A DNA stretch of 42,770 nucleotides, taken from positions 1 through 42,770 of the forward strand of contig JAQBTH010000007.1 of the NCBI GenBank assembly GCA_027623425.1, in the 5' to 3' direction. The notes beneath the pieces were generated by a model. The model was not told the origin of the DNA. It saw only the letters and a list, made by a program, of their open reading frames with translations, and did no database searches. A program made the position numbers and the translations under genes. This DNA is from a bacterium. Its GTDB lineage: Bacteria; Margulisbacteria; Marinamargulisbacteria; UBA817; JAQBTH01. Of the stretch, positions 1-7,994 are shown one piece after another. Position 1 is the first letter of the stretch, and the number at the start of each line of letters is the position of its first letter.

Positions 1-100
1 CCCCATATAAAAAGGTATCAGCAGACACCGGTTCGTATAGCGTGTAGTTAAATTAGCGAGCGTAGGGTGAACCGCAGTATCTAACGCATCATTTTGCGCG

Positions 101-116
101 TGTTATAATAATTCCA
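101..116 (+). promoter_or_regulatory. Extended -10 promoter giving a leaderless start
   Basis: TGTTATAAT at 101-109 is a perfect extended -10 motif. The predicted transcription start, about 7 bases after the box, coincides with the ATG at 116. No good -35 hexamer is visible. Confidence 0.5.
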
Positions 117-373
117 TGAGTACATTTGAGCAAATTGGTTTAGCAGTATTAATAGTCGGAATTGCGATTATTACCCTCTTAAAGGTGTGGATGCACTACA
201 TCAAGTACAAGCACGCTGAACGCTTTATGGAACAAAATATAGCAGACTATGACGGGAAGTACGCCGCATTTCAAGCCAAACACCCCAATAGTTATGACCA
301 AATGGAACAGTTCCGTGAAATGCATCACGATTATATTATGCAGCGGGATAAAGAGACAAAAAAGCCCGATTAA
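116..373 (+). CDS. Small single-pass membrane protein, unknown function
   Basis: An 85-residue protein with one hydrophobic segment at about residues 8-25, followed by a charged, probably cytoplasmic tail rich in His, Lys, Glu and Tyr. I do not recognise a family. The start ATG has no Shine-Dalgarno sequence. Instead an extended -10 box (TG-T-TATAAT, 104-109) lies 6 bases upstream, so the mRNA is predicted to begin at or next to the ATG. The stop codon overlaps the end of the convergent aminotransferase gene by four bases. Coding is supported by the promoter fit and plausible membrane topology only, so function stays open. Confidence 0.6.
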   Translation: MSTFEQIGLAVLIVGIAIITLLKVWMHYIKYKHAERFMEQNIADYDGKYAAFQAKHPNSYDQMEQFREMHHDYIMQRDKETKKPD

Positions 374-1560
374 ACGAGGGTGTCTACCCAGGCTTTAATA
401 CGACCGATGCCCTCACGAATGGTCGCTTCACTGCTCGCATAGCTCAAACGCATGCAGTCGTCTTGACCAAATCCGATCCCCGGTACAGCCGCCACTTTTG
501 CGCCTTTAAGCAAATGTTCGCAAAAACTCACACTGTCTGTAATGGGCCCAGTCGGCGCCGTTTTACCGTACCACCCACTGATTGTTGGAAACGCGTAAAA
601 CGCACCTTGTGGTGCCAAACACTCGATTCCGTCTATCTCATTCAATAGCTCTAATATCAAAGTGCGCCGTGTGGCAAACGCACGCAACATCTCTTGCACA
701 GGTTCTTGGTCGCCAGAAAGCGCTTCAATAGCCGCCCACTGAGAAATAGAAGTAGGGTTAGACGTGGTGTGCGATTGCATGCGGGCAATGGCTTTAGCAA
801 TTGACACGTTCGAAGCCGTGTATCCAATGCGCCATCCTGTCATGGAATATGCTTTTGACACACCATTTACAATAACGGTCAGTTCGCGAATAGCATCACC
901 AAGCTCGGCAATACTCACATGTTCGGCACCATCGTAAAGCAAGTCTTCGTAAATTTCATCAGAAAGCACGTAGATGCCATGTTTCACTACCACATCCGCA
1001 ATCGCTTGTAATTCTTCACGGCTATACACCATACCAGTTGGATTGCTAGGGCTATTCATAATCAGCAATTTACTCTTAGGTGTAATAGCGGCTTCCAATT
1101 GTTCAGCGGTGATTTTAAAGTGCGACTCTGGCCCTGTGTTCAAAATCACCGACTCACCATCAACCAATTTAACTTGTTCCGGGTAACTTACCCAGTACGG
1201 AGCAGGAATAATAACCTCATCACCAGGGTCAACGATTGCCGCCATCACGTTGTAAACCGAATGTTTTGCACCACAGTTTACCGTTATCGCATCTAGCGCA
1301 TATTCCAACCCTTGGTCACGGCGTAATTTATCAGCGATGGCCTGTTTTAGTTCAACTAAGCCAGTTGCCGCAGTGTATTTTGTTTTCCCATCTTGAATGG
1401 CCTTTATGCCAGCGGCTTTGATGTGGTCTGGCGTATCAAAGTCGGGCTCACCTGCGCCAAAACCAATGACGTTTTCGCCGTTTCGCTTCATATCCTGAGC
1501 GAGGTTAGATACTGCCATAGTGATGCTAGGCTCAATACGATTACTACGTTTCGATGTCAT
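370..1560 (-). CDS. aspC: Aspartate/aromatic aminotransferase, class I PLP-dependent
   Basis: A 396-residue fold-type I aminotransferase of the aspartate aminotransferase Ib type: full length for the family. Seen directly: FGAGEPDFDTP near the N-terminus, the NPTG block (SNPTGMVYS), the YE/SDEIYEDL block, the PLP-binding lysine in NGVSKAYSMTGWRIGY (Lys236) and the C-terminal RLSYA arginine. It would move the amino group between glutamate and oxaloacetate in the cytoplasm. A clear AGGAG lies 7 bases before the ATG. It is the last gene of a leftward operon behind two small transporters, 23 bases downstream of the second. Exact amino-acid preference cannot be told from sequence, so the symbol is approximate. 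Confidence 0.9.
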   Translation of the reverse strand: MTSKRSNRIEPSITMAVSNLAQDMKRNGENVIGFGAGEPDFDTPDHIKAAGIKAIQDGKTKYTAATGLVELKQAIADKLRRDQGLEYALDAITVNCGAKHSVYNVMAAIVDPGDEVIIPAPYWVSYPEQVKLVDGESVILNTGPESHFKITAEQLEAAITPKSKLLIMNSPSNPTGMVYSREELQAIADVVVKHGIYVLSDEIYEDLLYDGAEHVSIAELGDAIRELTVIVNGVSKAYSMTGWRIGYTASNVSIAKAIARMQSHTTSNPTSISQWAAIEALSGDQEPVQEMLRAFATRRTLILELLNEIDGIECLAPQGAFYAFPTISGWYGKTAPTGPITDSVSFCEHLLKGAKVAAVPGIGFGQDDCMRLSYASSEATIREGIGRIKAWVDTLV

Positions 1561-1583
1561 GATGACTCCTTTATAAATGTGAC

Positions 1584-1973
1584 TTAAGCGTCTTGAGCGC
1601 TATCCGCATTTGGGCTTTTAGATATAAAAAATAGGCCCAATATGATTAACCCAATGGCAAACACGCGGCGGGTTGAAATTGTTTCACCCAAAAATGCCCG
1701 AGAGCCCAATAATATTATCACATAATTTAAACTTAGAAAGGGGTAGATAAACGATAGTTCATATTTAGACATCGCCACCAACCAAATCACACCACCAGAA
1801 ATAATAAGAAGCACAGACAAAATAACCATGGGGTTAAAAATCATCGTTAAAATGCCAGCAGAATCCAATGCGACATCAATTGTGTTTAGCGACCACTTCA
1901 ATAACAACTCGCCAAAACTCGCCATAATAATCGGCAACATAACCAAACATAAAAATTTCTGTAGTTTTCCCAT
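1584..1973 (-). CDS. Small EamA/SMR-like transporter subunit (ArnF/ArnE-like)
   Basis: A 129-residue protein with four predicted transmembrane helices, the size of one small-multidrug-resistance unit or half an EamA (DMT superfamily) transporter. The motif MSKYELSFIYPFLSLNYVIILL in its middle resembles the conserved 'LS.AYP...L.yv.v.l' of ArnE/ArnF and EamA proteins, and a GE residue pair precedes the last helix. It starts two bases after the stop of a related 118-residue protein, so the pair probably forms a heterodimer, as ArnE and ArnF do. Substrate unknown: a lipid-linked sugar, amino acid or drug are all possible. The tail (SPNADSAQDA) is soluble. Confidence 0.75.
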   Translation of the reverse strand: MGKLQKFLCLVMLPIIMASFGELLLKWSLNTIDVALDSAGILTMIFNPMVILSVLLIISGGVIWLVAMSKYELSFIYPFLSLNYVIILLGSRAFLGETISTRRVFAIGLIILGLFFISKSPNADSAQDA

Positions 1974-1975
1974 AG

Positions 1976-2332
1976 TTAATGACTCAAGGCTAATACGATA
2001 CTACTAAGCGCGATTAAACTAATTCCGATTATTTTGTATTTATCCAAATGTTCTTGGAACAAAAAGCGCCCCATTATAATGATAACCACGTAACAAATAC
2101 TAAATAAAGGATACGCATAACTAAGGTCAAATTGGCTTAACACCAATACCCAAAGGCCCATACTGACTAAGGCCACAACATTCGCAAACCAATAAATAGG
2201 CATGCGTAGCAATTTGATGAAGTTGGGTACAAAACTGTCTATGCCATCAAAATGCAAATGATGCACGGCAGATTTGAAGGACAAGTCCATAGCGCTTCTT
2301 ATACCGATAGCGATCCAAAGTAAAATCCACAT
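1976..2332 (-). CDS. Small EamA/SMR-like transporter subunit, partner of the downstream gene
   Basis: A 118-residue protein with four predicted transmembrane helices. Its core, LSQFDLSYAYPLFSICYVV, matches the equivalent segment of the following 129-residue protein, showing that the two are paralogues. First gene of the leftward operon ending in the aminotransferase. A GGAGG stands 12 bases before the ATG, rather far. Upstream, a TTTCCA box, a 17-base spacer and TGC-TAGACT form a reasonable promoter around 2360-2390. Family knowledge (DMT superfamily) suggests a small-molecule or undecaprenyl-linked sugar flippase. The aminotransferase neighbour allows an amino-acid exporter, but this is inference. 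Confidence 0.72.
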   Translation of the reverse strand: MWILLWIAIGIRSAMDLSFKSAVHHLHFDGIDSFVPNFIKLLRMPIYWFANVVALVSMGLWVLVLSQFDLSYAYPLFSICYVVIIIMGRFLFQEHLDKYKIIGISLIALSSIVLALSH

Positions 2333-2491
2333 AAATTTGAAGAGCCTCCAAGACGTGTGTTCAGTCTAGCAAGTTTAGGCATCCTTGGAAATAAGGTAAA
2401 TTCGCTTTCACTACACAACAGAATCAATCAATGTTAAATTCAATATGTATTCGGGCAAAACGGTGATTATAAGAAGAAACAAGGAAAAGGT

Positions 2492-4246
2492 ATGCAACGG
2501 TTTCAAGGTAAGGGTAGGGTAGCGCGATTTAAAGCGAGCATCGTATTACTGGCATTTTTGTGCGTCACAGTCGGTTGTTCATCCATCTCCAATATCAAAA
2601 CGGCGCGTTCCTCACCGGAAGCCACCACTACAGGCAGTATATCGGGGACAGCTAAACTGGTAGAAAACAACCAAACCCACGTCGTGGCCTTAGAGCGCGT
2701 TGAATCAAATGGGAATGTAACCGAAATAGAGCGTATAAATGCCGATACCAATGACACAGGCGTTCTCAACTTTAATTTTCCTAGGGTCGAAAACTGCAAT
2801 AACGCAAACTTTATGGTTGTTAGTGTGTTGGATTCAGCCGGAAATCTCCAAAGCCGCAGTTTAGTTGCTGCCCCGCCACCGGGTGAAAACATTGAAGTCG
2901 GAACCAATCGATTAACTACTGCACAAACCAATACCATTCTGGAAGGTTTTTTGGAGGCATCCACAGACAGTGCTTTTTTCGCAAGTATGGTCACCCTTTT
3001 TCAGCGCACGCCTGATATAAGTAAAGACGATTCTCCCGATTTGGTGAGAGGGCTAAAAAACATTATTCTAGGTTCAAATGGCGTGTCTGAACAGGTGTTT
3101 GATGACGTAGATACGTCTATGGAAAACGAGTTTAATAAATCGATTTTGTGTAACGATGCGCCAGATGAACGGGATTTTTCTGATGTTACAAAACTGATGA
3201 AAGAGGCAAATGCAGCCAGCGCCAGTGAAGATGCCAATGTCATTTGGCAACACACCAGCGCGCTAATGGGTGATGTACTAATAGATGCGGCGGAAAAATC
3301 AGGTATAGACCCCAGACGATTAACCGGTGTTATGGCGTTTGCTGCAAAGCAAAGTAGTGAAAATGCATCGATACAAAAGTTGCCCATTAAAGAACGCTTA
3401 AGCATCAAATTAAGCATAGAAACCATTGGGTATCGCTTGGCCTTTTCAGAATGGATCAGCAGCTATTCAAATGGAATTAAAATTCTTGGCGCGCCAAATG
3501 CCCAGCAGGAACGCTTCGCTAATATTAAAGAGGGTGTGAACGAGAGCCTTCAAATAATATACACAGACAATGCGCTGCAATTCATCACTCCAAATGAAGA
3601 CGTGTTTGAAAGAATTTTAAGTGATATGAAAAATGAGTTTGTTAAAATCCATAAGGAATTTATTGGTGACTTAGAATTAAAAAATGGTGATGTGTCAGAT
3701 ATCAAAACTGAATTCATAGAGGCTCTTGAGTCTTCGCAAAACATCATAGACACCATTTATGGGGCTAAATTCGGGCGCTTTTATCAGGACGGAATGAGCG
3801 TCAGTTCAATGAACGCAGATACCTGGCCTAATATGCTGTTGCCAATGGGTGTGGCGACTCTCTTTATAAAAGACAGAATAAAAAATGGAGGAACATTGGA
3901 ATACGCACAAGAAAAATCCAAGTTACCTAAAAATATGGGGTGGTTTAATGGCGGGAAAGGGCGTCGCAAATTTAAGGATTTTCCAGAGGGAACCCAAAGC
4001 GTTCTCGTCGCGTTAGAATTAATAAAAGATGATGTGGCCATCGCTTCACACAAACGTATTGCGGACAGGCAAGTTGCGCTATTAGAAAATGACCCACTGG
4101 CGCTGATGGCCATTGAACGGGAATTTGTGGCGGATATAAATGAGCTCTCCAAAAATATATCAGGCACGCTATCAGCAGGACTAACGCTGACGACCAAATA
4201 TAAGCAGGCGCTAATGCGTCTCCTTATTTACCCCGATCTGAAGTAA
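2492..4246 (+). CDS. Large lipoprotein of unknown function
   Basis: A 584-residue protein with a lipoprotein signal peptide: basic N-region (RFQGKGRVARFKAS), hydrophobic core and a lipobox ending at Cys29 (VTVGC). After it come a short Ser/Thr-rich linker and a beta-rich segment beginning SISGTAKLVE (about residues 48-125). That segment resembles the SGTVSGL repeats of the lipoprotein at 7995, though too weakly to prove homology. The remainder is long, mainly helical and charged, without a recognised motif. AAGGAAAAGG precedes the ATG. The gene stands alone between the leftward transporter operon and aspartokinase. Likely anchored in the inner or outer membrane facing the periplasm; no function assigned. 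Confidence 0.75.
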   Translation: MQRFQGKGRVARFKASIVLLAFLCVTVGCSSISNIKTARSSPEATTTGSISGTAKLVENNQTHVVALERVESNGNVTEIERINADTNDTGVLNFNFPRVENCNNANFMVVSVLDSAGNLQSRSLVAAPPPGENIEVGTNRLTTAQTNTILEGFLEASTDSAFFASMVTLFQRTPDISKDDSPDLVRGLKNIILGSNGVSEQVFDDVDTSMENEFNKSILCNDAPDERDFSDVTKLMKEANAASASEDANVIWQHTSALMGDVLIDAAEKSGIDPRRLTGVMAFAAKQSSENASIQKLPIKERLSIKLSIETIGYRLAFSEWISSYSNGIKILGAPNAQQERFANIKEGVNESLQIIYTDNALQFITPNEDVFERILSDMKNEFVKIHKEFIGDLELKNGDVSDIKTEFIEALESSQNIIDTIYGAKFGRFYQDGMSVSSMNADTWPNMLLPMGVATLFIKDRIKNGGTLEYAQEKSKLPKNMGWFNGGKGRRKFKDFPEGTQSVLVALELIKDDVAIASHKRIADRQVALLENDPLALMAIEREFVADINELSKNISGTLSAGLTLTTKYKQALMRLLIYPDLK

Positions 4247-4280
4247 TCTCTGCGCTTATCTTTAAAAGTCGTCCCTAAGC

Positions 4281-4313
4281 TGTTATGATAATGCGCGAGT
4301 TTAATATCAGGAG
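4281..4313 (+). promoter_or_regulatory. lysC promoter -10 and ribosome binding site
   Basis: An extended -10 box (TGT-TATGAT, 4281-4289) and a perfect AGGAG at 4309-4313, seven bases before GTG 4321. Together they place the start at 4321. The ATG codons at 4285-4291 would overlap or lie just after the -10 box and so would not be in the mRNA. Confidence 0.55.
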
Positions 4314-4320
4314 TGTGTCG

Positions 4321-5535
4321 GTGTCTATTTGTGTGAAAAAGTTTGGCGGGAGCTCTGTAGGGTCAAAAGAACGCATTGCTGCAGTAGCCGATCGGGTTAT
4401 TGCAAGTAAGAGTGATGGTAATCAGGTTGTTGTGGTTGTCTCGGCAATGGGCGACACGACGGATCATCTTGTGGAAATGGCCAGAGAACTTAGCAATGGC
4501 AATCCAAGTCCACGGGAATACGATGCCTTAGTCAGCACGGGTGAAAACGTGTCTGCGGCGCTTCTCAGTATGAATTTGAACGCGAAAGGCTGTCCGGCTA
4601 TTTCATTGTCTGGCCCTCAGGCGGGCGTGATGACCGAAGCGATCCACAGCAAAGCCAAGATTCTAAATGTAAATCCGTCCCGCGTAAAAGAAGAATTAGA
4701 CAAGGGTAATGTGGTTGTTATAACAGGGTTTCAGGGTATTAGTCCGCAAAACGATATTACAACCATTGGCAGAGGTGGCTCAGATACGTCGGCTGTTGTA
4801 ATGGCAGCGGCATTGGGATTAGATGAGTGTGAGATTTATACTGATGTTGATGGAATTTATACAACGGACCCACGAATAGAGGAGAAAGCGCGGAAGATGA
4901 AGGAAGTAAGCTACGAAGAAATGTTAGAATTAGCATCGTTAGGTGCAAAAGTGTTACACCCACGTGCAGTGGAGTGTGCCAAGCAAAATGAAATCGTGCT
5001 ACATGTCAGAAGTTCATTCTCAACTGACGAAGGCACCCGTGTAAAGGAGTCGAAATCTATGGAAATTGAAAAGGCAGTAACCGGAGTAGCGCTAAAGAAA
5101 AACGAGGCGAAATTATCTATTTTAGGTGTGTCCGATAAACCAGGTACAGCCGCTAAGGTCTTTCAAAAACTCGCCGATGGGTATGTAAACGTAGACATGA
5201 TCGTCCAGGCCACGGAACAAGATGGTAGCAATAATATCTCGTTTACCGTAGATAAAGATGATTTGAAAAAAACAGAAGAAATCTTACAAGATATTGCCAA
5301 AGAAATTGGGGCGAGTGGCATTAAATCTCAAGATGACATCTGCAAAATCTCCATTGTTGGCGTGGGTATGGTGTCTAGAGTAGGCGTGGCAGCAAAAATG
5401 TTTACCGAATTAGGAGAAGCCGGAATTAATATTCATTTAATTTCGACTTCCGAGATTAAAGTCTCTTGCGCAATCGATGCCAAAGACGGTGAAACGGCGG
5501 TGCGAGTCTTGCATAGCGCTTTGGAACTTGCCTAA
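4321..5535 (+). CDS. lysC: Aspartate kinase
   Basis: Phosphorylates aspartate with ATP, the first step towards lysine, threonine, methionine and diaminopimelate. The 404-residue length from GTG 4321 is typical of monofunctional aspartokinases. Motifs seen: VKKFGGSSVGS at the very N-terminus, STGENVSAALLS, TTIGRGGSDTSAV and YTDVDGIYTTDPR in the kinase domain (about 1-245), followed by two ACT domains (about 265-404) that normally bind lysine or threonine for feedback control. The GTG start is chosen because AGGAG lies seven bases upstream and the family motif then begins at residue 5. Translation probably couples to the next gene, whose ATG follows the stop with no gap. Confidence 0.93.
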   Translation: MSICVKKFGGSSVGSKERIAAVADRVIASKSDGNQVVVVVSAMGDTTDHLVEMARELSNGNPSPREYDALVSTGENVSAALLSMNLNAKGCPAISLSGPQAGVMTEAIHSKAKILNVNPSRVKEELDKGNVVVITGFQGISPQNDITTIGRGGSDTSAVVMAAALGLDECEIYTDVDGIYTTDPRIEEKARKMKEVSYEEMLELASLGAKVLHPRAVECAKQNEIVLHVRSSFSTDEGTRVKESKSMEIEKAVTGVALKKNEAKLSILGVSDKPGTAAKVFQKLADGYVNVDMIVQATEQDGSNNISFTVDKDDLKKTEEILQDIAKEIGASGIKSQDDICKISIVGVGMVSRVGVAAKMFTELGEAGINIHLISTSEIKVSCAIDAKDGETAVRVLHSALELA

Positions 5536-6141
5536 ATGTCGGTTGAGCAACTATTAGTTGCTGGGGGGTTACTCATACTTTCTACGTTACCCATAGATCG
5601 CATGTTGCTATGGATCTTTAGTCGGGCAAAATACATAGACGACCAATTAGAAAAGCCGCATTTGCGCGTATACACATCCAAACGCTGGCTGGGGTTTGGG
5701 TTTGCCCAACTATTGCATTTTGGATTGGGCTACGCTGTATTTTACTGCATGGATTTCTATATCGGAAATTTATTGGTATCCATTGTATTAACGCCGTTGT
5801 TGTTACTCGTTCACCGTTTTAGTGTGTTTTCTGGGTTCAAATCGTCCCAGGACATCATATTAATGGTGTGGGGTATTTATGCCTATATTTATTGGCCAAT
5901 GGCGATTATTTTTCCAATTGTATTTGTATTATTTTCATTGCTTTTAAATACCATTAGTTTGGGGTTTGTCCTGGCTATATTTTCAGCTTTTTTTGTATTT
6001 TGGTTAAACCTCATTGATCCCTATGCCTTACTGTACAACTTTATGATTTTTGCCGTCGCGCTTTATGCCGAACGTGATCATGTTACCGGTTACATTGAAG
6101 GCAATAAACGCACGATTATGCAGTCGTTTATGTCGCGCTAA
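5536..6141 (+). CDS. Polytopic membrane protein resembling a divergent PlsY acyltransferase
   Basis: A 201-residue, very hydrophobic protein with about five or six transmembrane helices. The ATG directly follows the aspartokinase stop (TAAATG), so the two are surely co-transcribed. The length and the layout of HRFSVFSGFKS in the middle and YAERDHVTGYIEGNKRTI at the end recall PlsY, the acyl-phosphate glycerol-3-phosphate acyltransferase, which has H-x-F-x-x-F-x-x-F-K-G-G-K-G and a closing HxxNIxRLxxGxE. The glycine-rich GGKG and SGNxGATN motifs needed for PlsY activity are not present, so it may have lost or changed activity, or the likeness may be chance. Confidence 0.6.
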   Translation: MSVEQLLVAGGLLILSTLPIDRMLLWIFSRAKYIDDQLEKPHLRVYTSKRWLGFGFAQLLHFGLGYAVFYCMDFYIGNLLVSIVLTPLLLLVHRFSVFSGFKSSQDIILMVWGIYAYIYWPMAIIFPIVFVLFSLLLNTISLGFVLAIFSAFFVFWLNLIDPYALLYNFMIFAVALYAERDHVTGYIEGNKRTIMQSFMSR

Positions 6142-6161
6142 ATAGCTGCGTTCTATGCCTT

Positions 6162-6737
6162 TTAAGTAAGTCTTCTAAAGACGTTAGAAACGCGCCTTAT
6201 CGTACTTGTAGGTTGTGGCACCGCAATCGGTTTTAACAAGGGTGTCGTATCCATGAATAGTAATAGTGATGTGGCCAATTCAGTAGTAAAGCAGTTTGCG
6301 TCGCACACGGCATGAACATCCTTTGGCGGGTTTAAAAATGCGCGGGGAATATCAGGGGGAGAGTCAATGCCGTTTATGGTTATTTTGTTGTATAAAAATT
6401 TAAAGCCAGCATCTTTAGGAACAGCAATCAAATGCACTCGTGGATGTACTCCTCCTTTAGCGGCGTGGGCGGCTACAAATCGAAACGTTCCTAGTGGAAT
6501 ATCCTCTGCTGTAGGCGTCAGTGAGGCAAAGTAAACACGCTGAGAGGGGTCTAGAGCTTGATGCCCAGATTGCCCAGAAAGACCAACTACTAAAACATCA
6601 TCCTTAACGCCGTTATATGCGGCGTTCAATTTAGAATGAGATGCGCGAAGCGCCCGTTCATCCTGAACTAAGCGAGAAATATCGTAAAGAACCCCAACAC
6701 CAGCGACTGAACTAACTAACGTTGTTATTGGTCTCAT
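6162..6737 (-). CDS. Conserved-looking protein of unknown function
   Basis: A 191-residue protein I do not recognise. It has a weakly hydrophobic N-terminus (TTLVSSVAGVGVLYDI), then a soluble mixed alpha/beta region (VKDDVLVVGLSGQSG, YFASLTPTAEDIPLGTFRF, VHPRVHLIAVP) and a Pro/Arg-rich tail. Start: ATG 6737 has AAGGAG six bases upstream; an in-frame TTG at 6758 lies upstream of that ribosome site and is less likely. A GATAAT box lies just upstream near 6760. Convergent with the PlsY-like gene, 20 bases apart. No motif allows a function to be proposed. Confidence 0.6.
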   Translation of the reverse strand: MRPITTLVSSVAGVGVLYDISRLVQDERALRASHSKLNAAYNGVKDDVLVVGLSGQSGHQALDPSQRVYFASLTPTAEDIPLGTFRFVAAHAAKGGVHPRVHLIAVPKDAGFKFLYNKITINGIDSPPDIPRAFLNPPKDVHAVCDANCFTTELATSLLLFMDTTPLLKPIAVPQPTSTIRRVSNVFRRLT

Positions 6738-6802
6738 TGTAAGCTCCTTTGTACCCAATTATCGAATATTTACGTAGTGATATTGCAAAATAATATTAAA
6801 AA

Positions 6803-6834
6803 CAAAAAAAGAGGCATAATTGCCTCTCTTTTTT
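6803..6834. terminator. Bidirectional intrinsic terminator in a divergent intergenic region
   Basis: A perfect 7-bp stem (AGAGGCA, 6810-6816, with TGCCTCT, 6821-6827) and a TAAT loop, preceded by an A-rich run and followed by six T. It is therefore a good Rho-independent terminator read from either strand. It lies between two divergent genes, where a terminator is not expected, implying a short transcript or an attenuated leader here. Confidence 0.75.
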
Positions 6835-6969
6835 ATTTATTAAGCTGTCCCTAGCTAAGCGACTCGCTTCATTTGTTTCTGCGCCCATTACCGCGCAAAG
6901 ATGTTCCGTGTACTTATAGTTATACCCAAAAACTACGGTTTTAAACATCACAAAATGATGCATAAGTTT

Positions 6970-6985
6970 GATATAATAGGTTCTG
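6970..6985 (+). promoter_or_regulatory. Extended -10 promoter of the M23 peptidase gene
   Basis: TGA-TATAAT (box at 6972-6977) is an extended -10. The expected transcription start falls at 6984-6985, on the in-frame GTG that gives a textbook signal peptide. Confidence 0.5.
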
Positions 6986-7896
6986 TGTTTCAAAAAGGAC
7001 TAATCATCACTGTTTGTTTGTTATTATGTTTCCTAGGACTGGGCAACATACCCATTCATGCGTCTCAACCAGATGGCCTAAGTATTATTTTGTCTCATAA
7101 CCATCTAAAGCAGGGAAAAACACTAAAAATAACTGTGGAAAGCCCAAAAAAGATCACAAAGAGCGCCTTTCAAATGAGTAAGTCACGATTTCGCTTGTTT
7201 GAACACACAGATAGTCCCAAAAATGGAGTGTACCGCTACGCCACTTATATCGGTATTTCACGAACATGGCAGCCTCAAATGTTGCCTATTTGGATGACAT
7301 TTACCTTTGCAGATGGCAGCAAATACCGAACCCGATATAAGTTCTGGGTTGAAGATGCCCAGTTTCAGGAAGAACATATTAAGTTAACTGAACAAAAACA
7401 GAAACTGACGCGCGATAAAAAAGTAATTAATGAAGAAAACAGAAAAATGCGCCGTGTATTAGAGCGCTATTCGGCGGTGCGTTTATTTAAAAACCCCTTT
7501 ATTAAGCCAGTTCCAGAGGGGTATATCACATCACAATTTGGCAAGAAGCGCATGTACAATGGCGTACCTGCCTGGTCGCATTCTGGTGTGGATTATGGAA
7601 AGGGGTTTGGCACCCCCATTCTAGCCGCGAACGATGGTATTGTCGTATTGACAGGCGAGTTTACCGTTCATGGCAATACCATCGTGTTGGACCACGGATG
7701 GGGCGTGAATACGGTTTACAATCACCTGGAGTCTTTCACCGTCAGCCAAAACGCAGTGGTACGTAGAGGGGAACAAATTGGCACAATGGGCGCAACCGGA
7801 GTCTCCACAGGGCCCCATCTCCATTGGGGAATGGTCATTCAAAACATGCGCGTTAACCCATTATTCTGGTTGGATCGTAAATTTCTGTACGATTAA
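6985..7896 (+). CDS. M23-family (LytM-like) zinc metallopeptidase, secreted
   Basis: Peptidoglycan endopeptidase of the LytM/M23 family, acting in the periplasm on cell-wall cross-links or as a division/elongation regulator. From GTG 6985 (303 residues) the protein begins with a clear signal peptide, MFQKGLIITVCLLLCFLGLG, cleavable after IHA. Then come a beta-rich domain, a helical stretch likely to form a coiled coil (KLTEQKQKLTRDKKVINEENRKM) and a C-terminal M23 domain. The zinc ligands are present: HSGVD (His199, Asp203) and HLHWG (His278, His280). A longer protein from ATG 6958 or 6901 is possible, but those codons lie upstream of the best -10 box (6972-6977). Confidence 0.88.
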   Translation: MFQKGLIITVCLLLCFLGLGNIPIHASQPDGLSIILSHNHLKQGKTLKITVESPKKITKSAFQMSKSRFRLFEHTDSPKNGVYRYATYIGISRTWQPQMLPIWMTFTFADGSKYRTRYKFWVEDAQFQEEHIKLTEQKQKLTRDKKVINEENRKMRRVLERYSAVRLFKNPFIKPVPEGYITSQFGKKRMYNGVPAWSHSGVDYGKGFGTPILAANDGIVVLTGEFTVHGNTIVLDHGWGVNTVYNHLESFTVSQNAVVRRGEQIGTMGATGVSTGPHLHWGMVIQNMRVNPLFWLDRKFLYD

Positions 7897-7994
7897 TTCA
7901 GAATACAACTCTTAAAAAGTTTAAAAATCATTAAATTTGGGAATGTAAACATAATGATTAAAAATTTAAAGAGATATGGAGGCTGTTTGAGACG

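Noticed and set aside
1-100. Possible end of an upstream gene, plus strand, with TAG at 45-47
   Set aside because: Only about 15 codons are visible, without any recognisable motif. All frames contain early stops or no start, so no gene is supported.
6796-6993. 65-codon minus-strand frame across the divergent gap
   Set aside because: Its end runs through the terminator hairpin (KKERQLCLFFCF), it has no ribosome site and overlaps the M23 gene start; a non-coding transcript is as likely.
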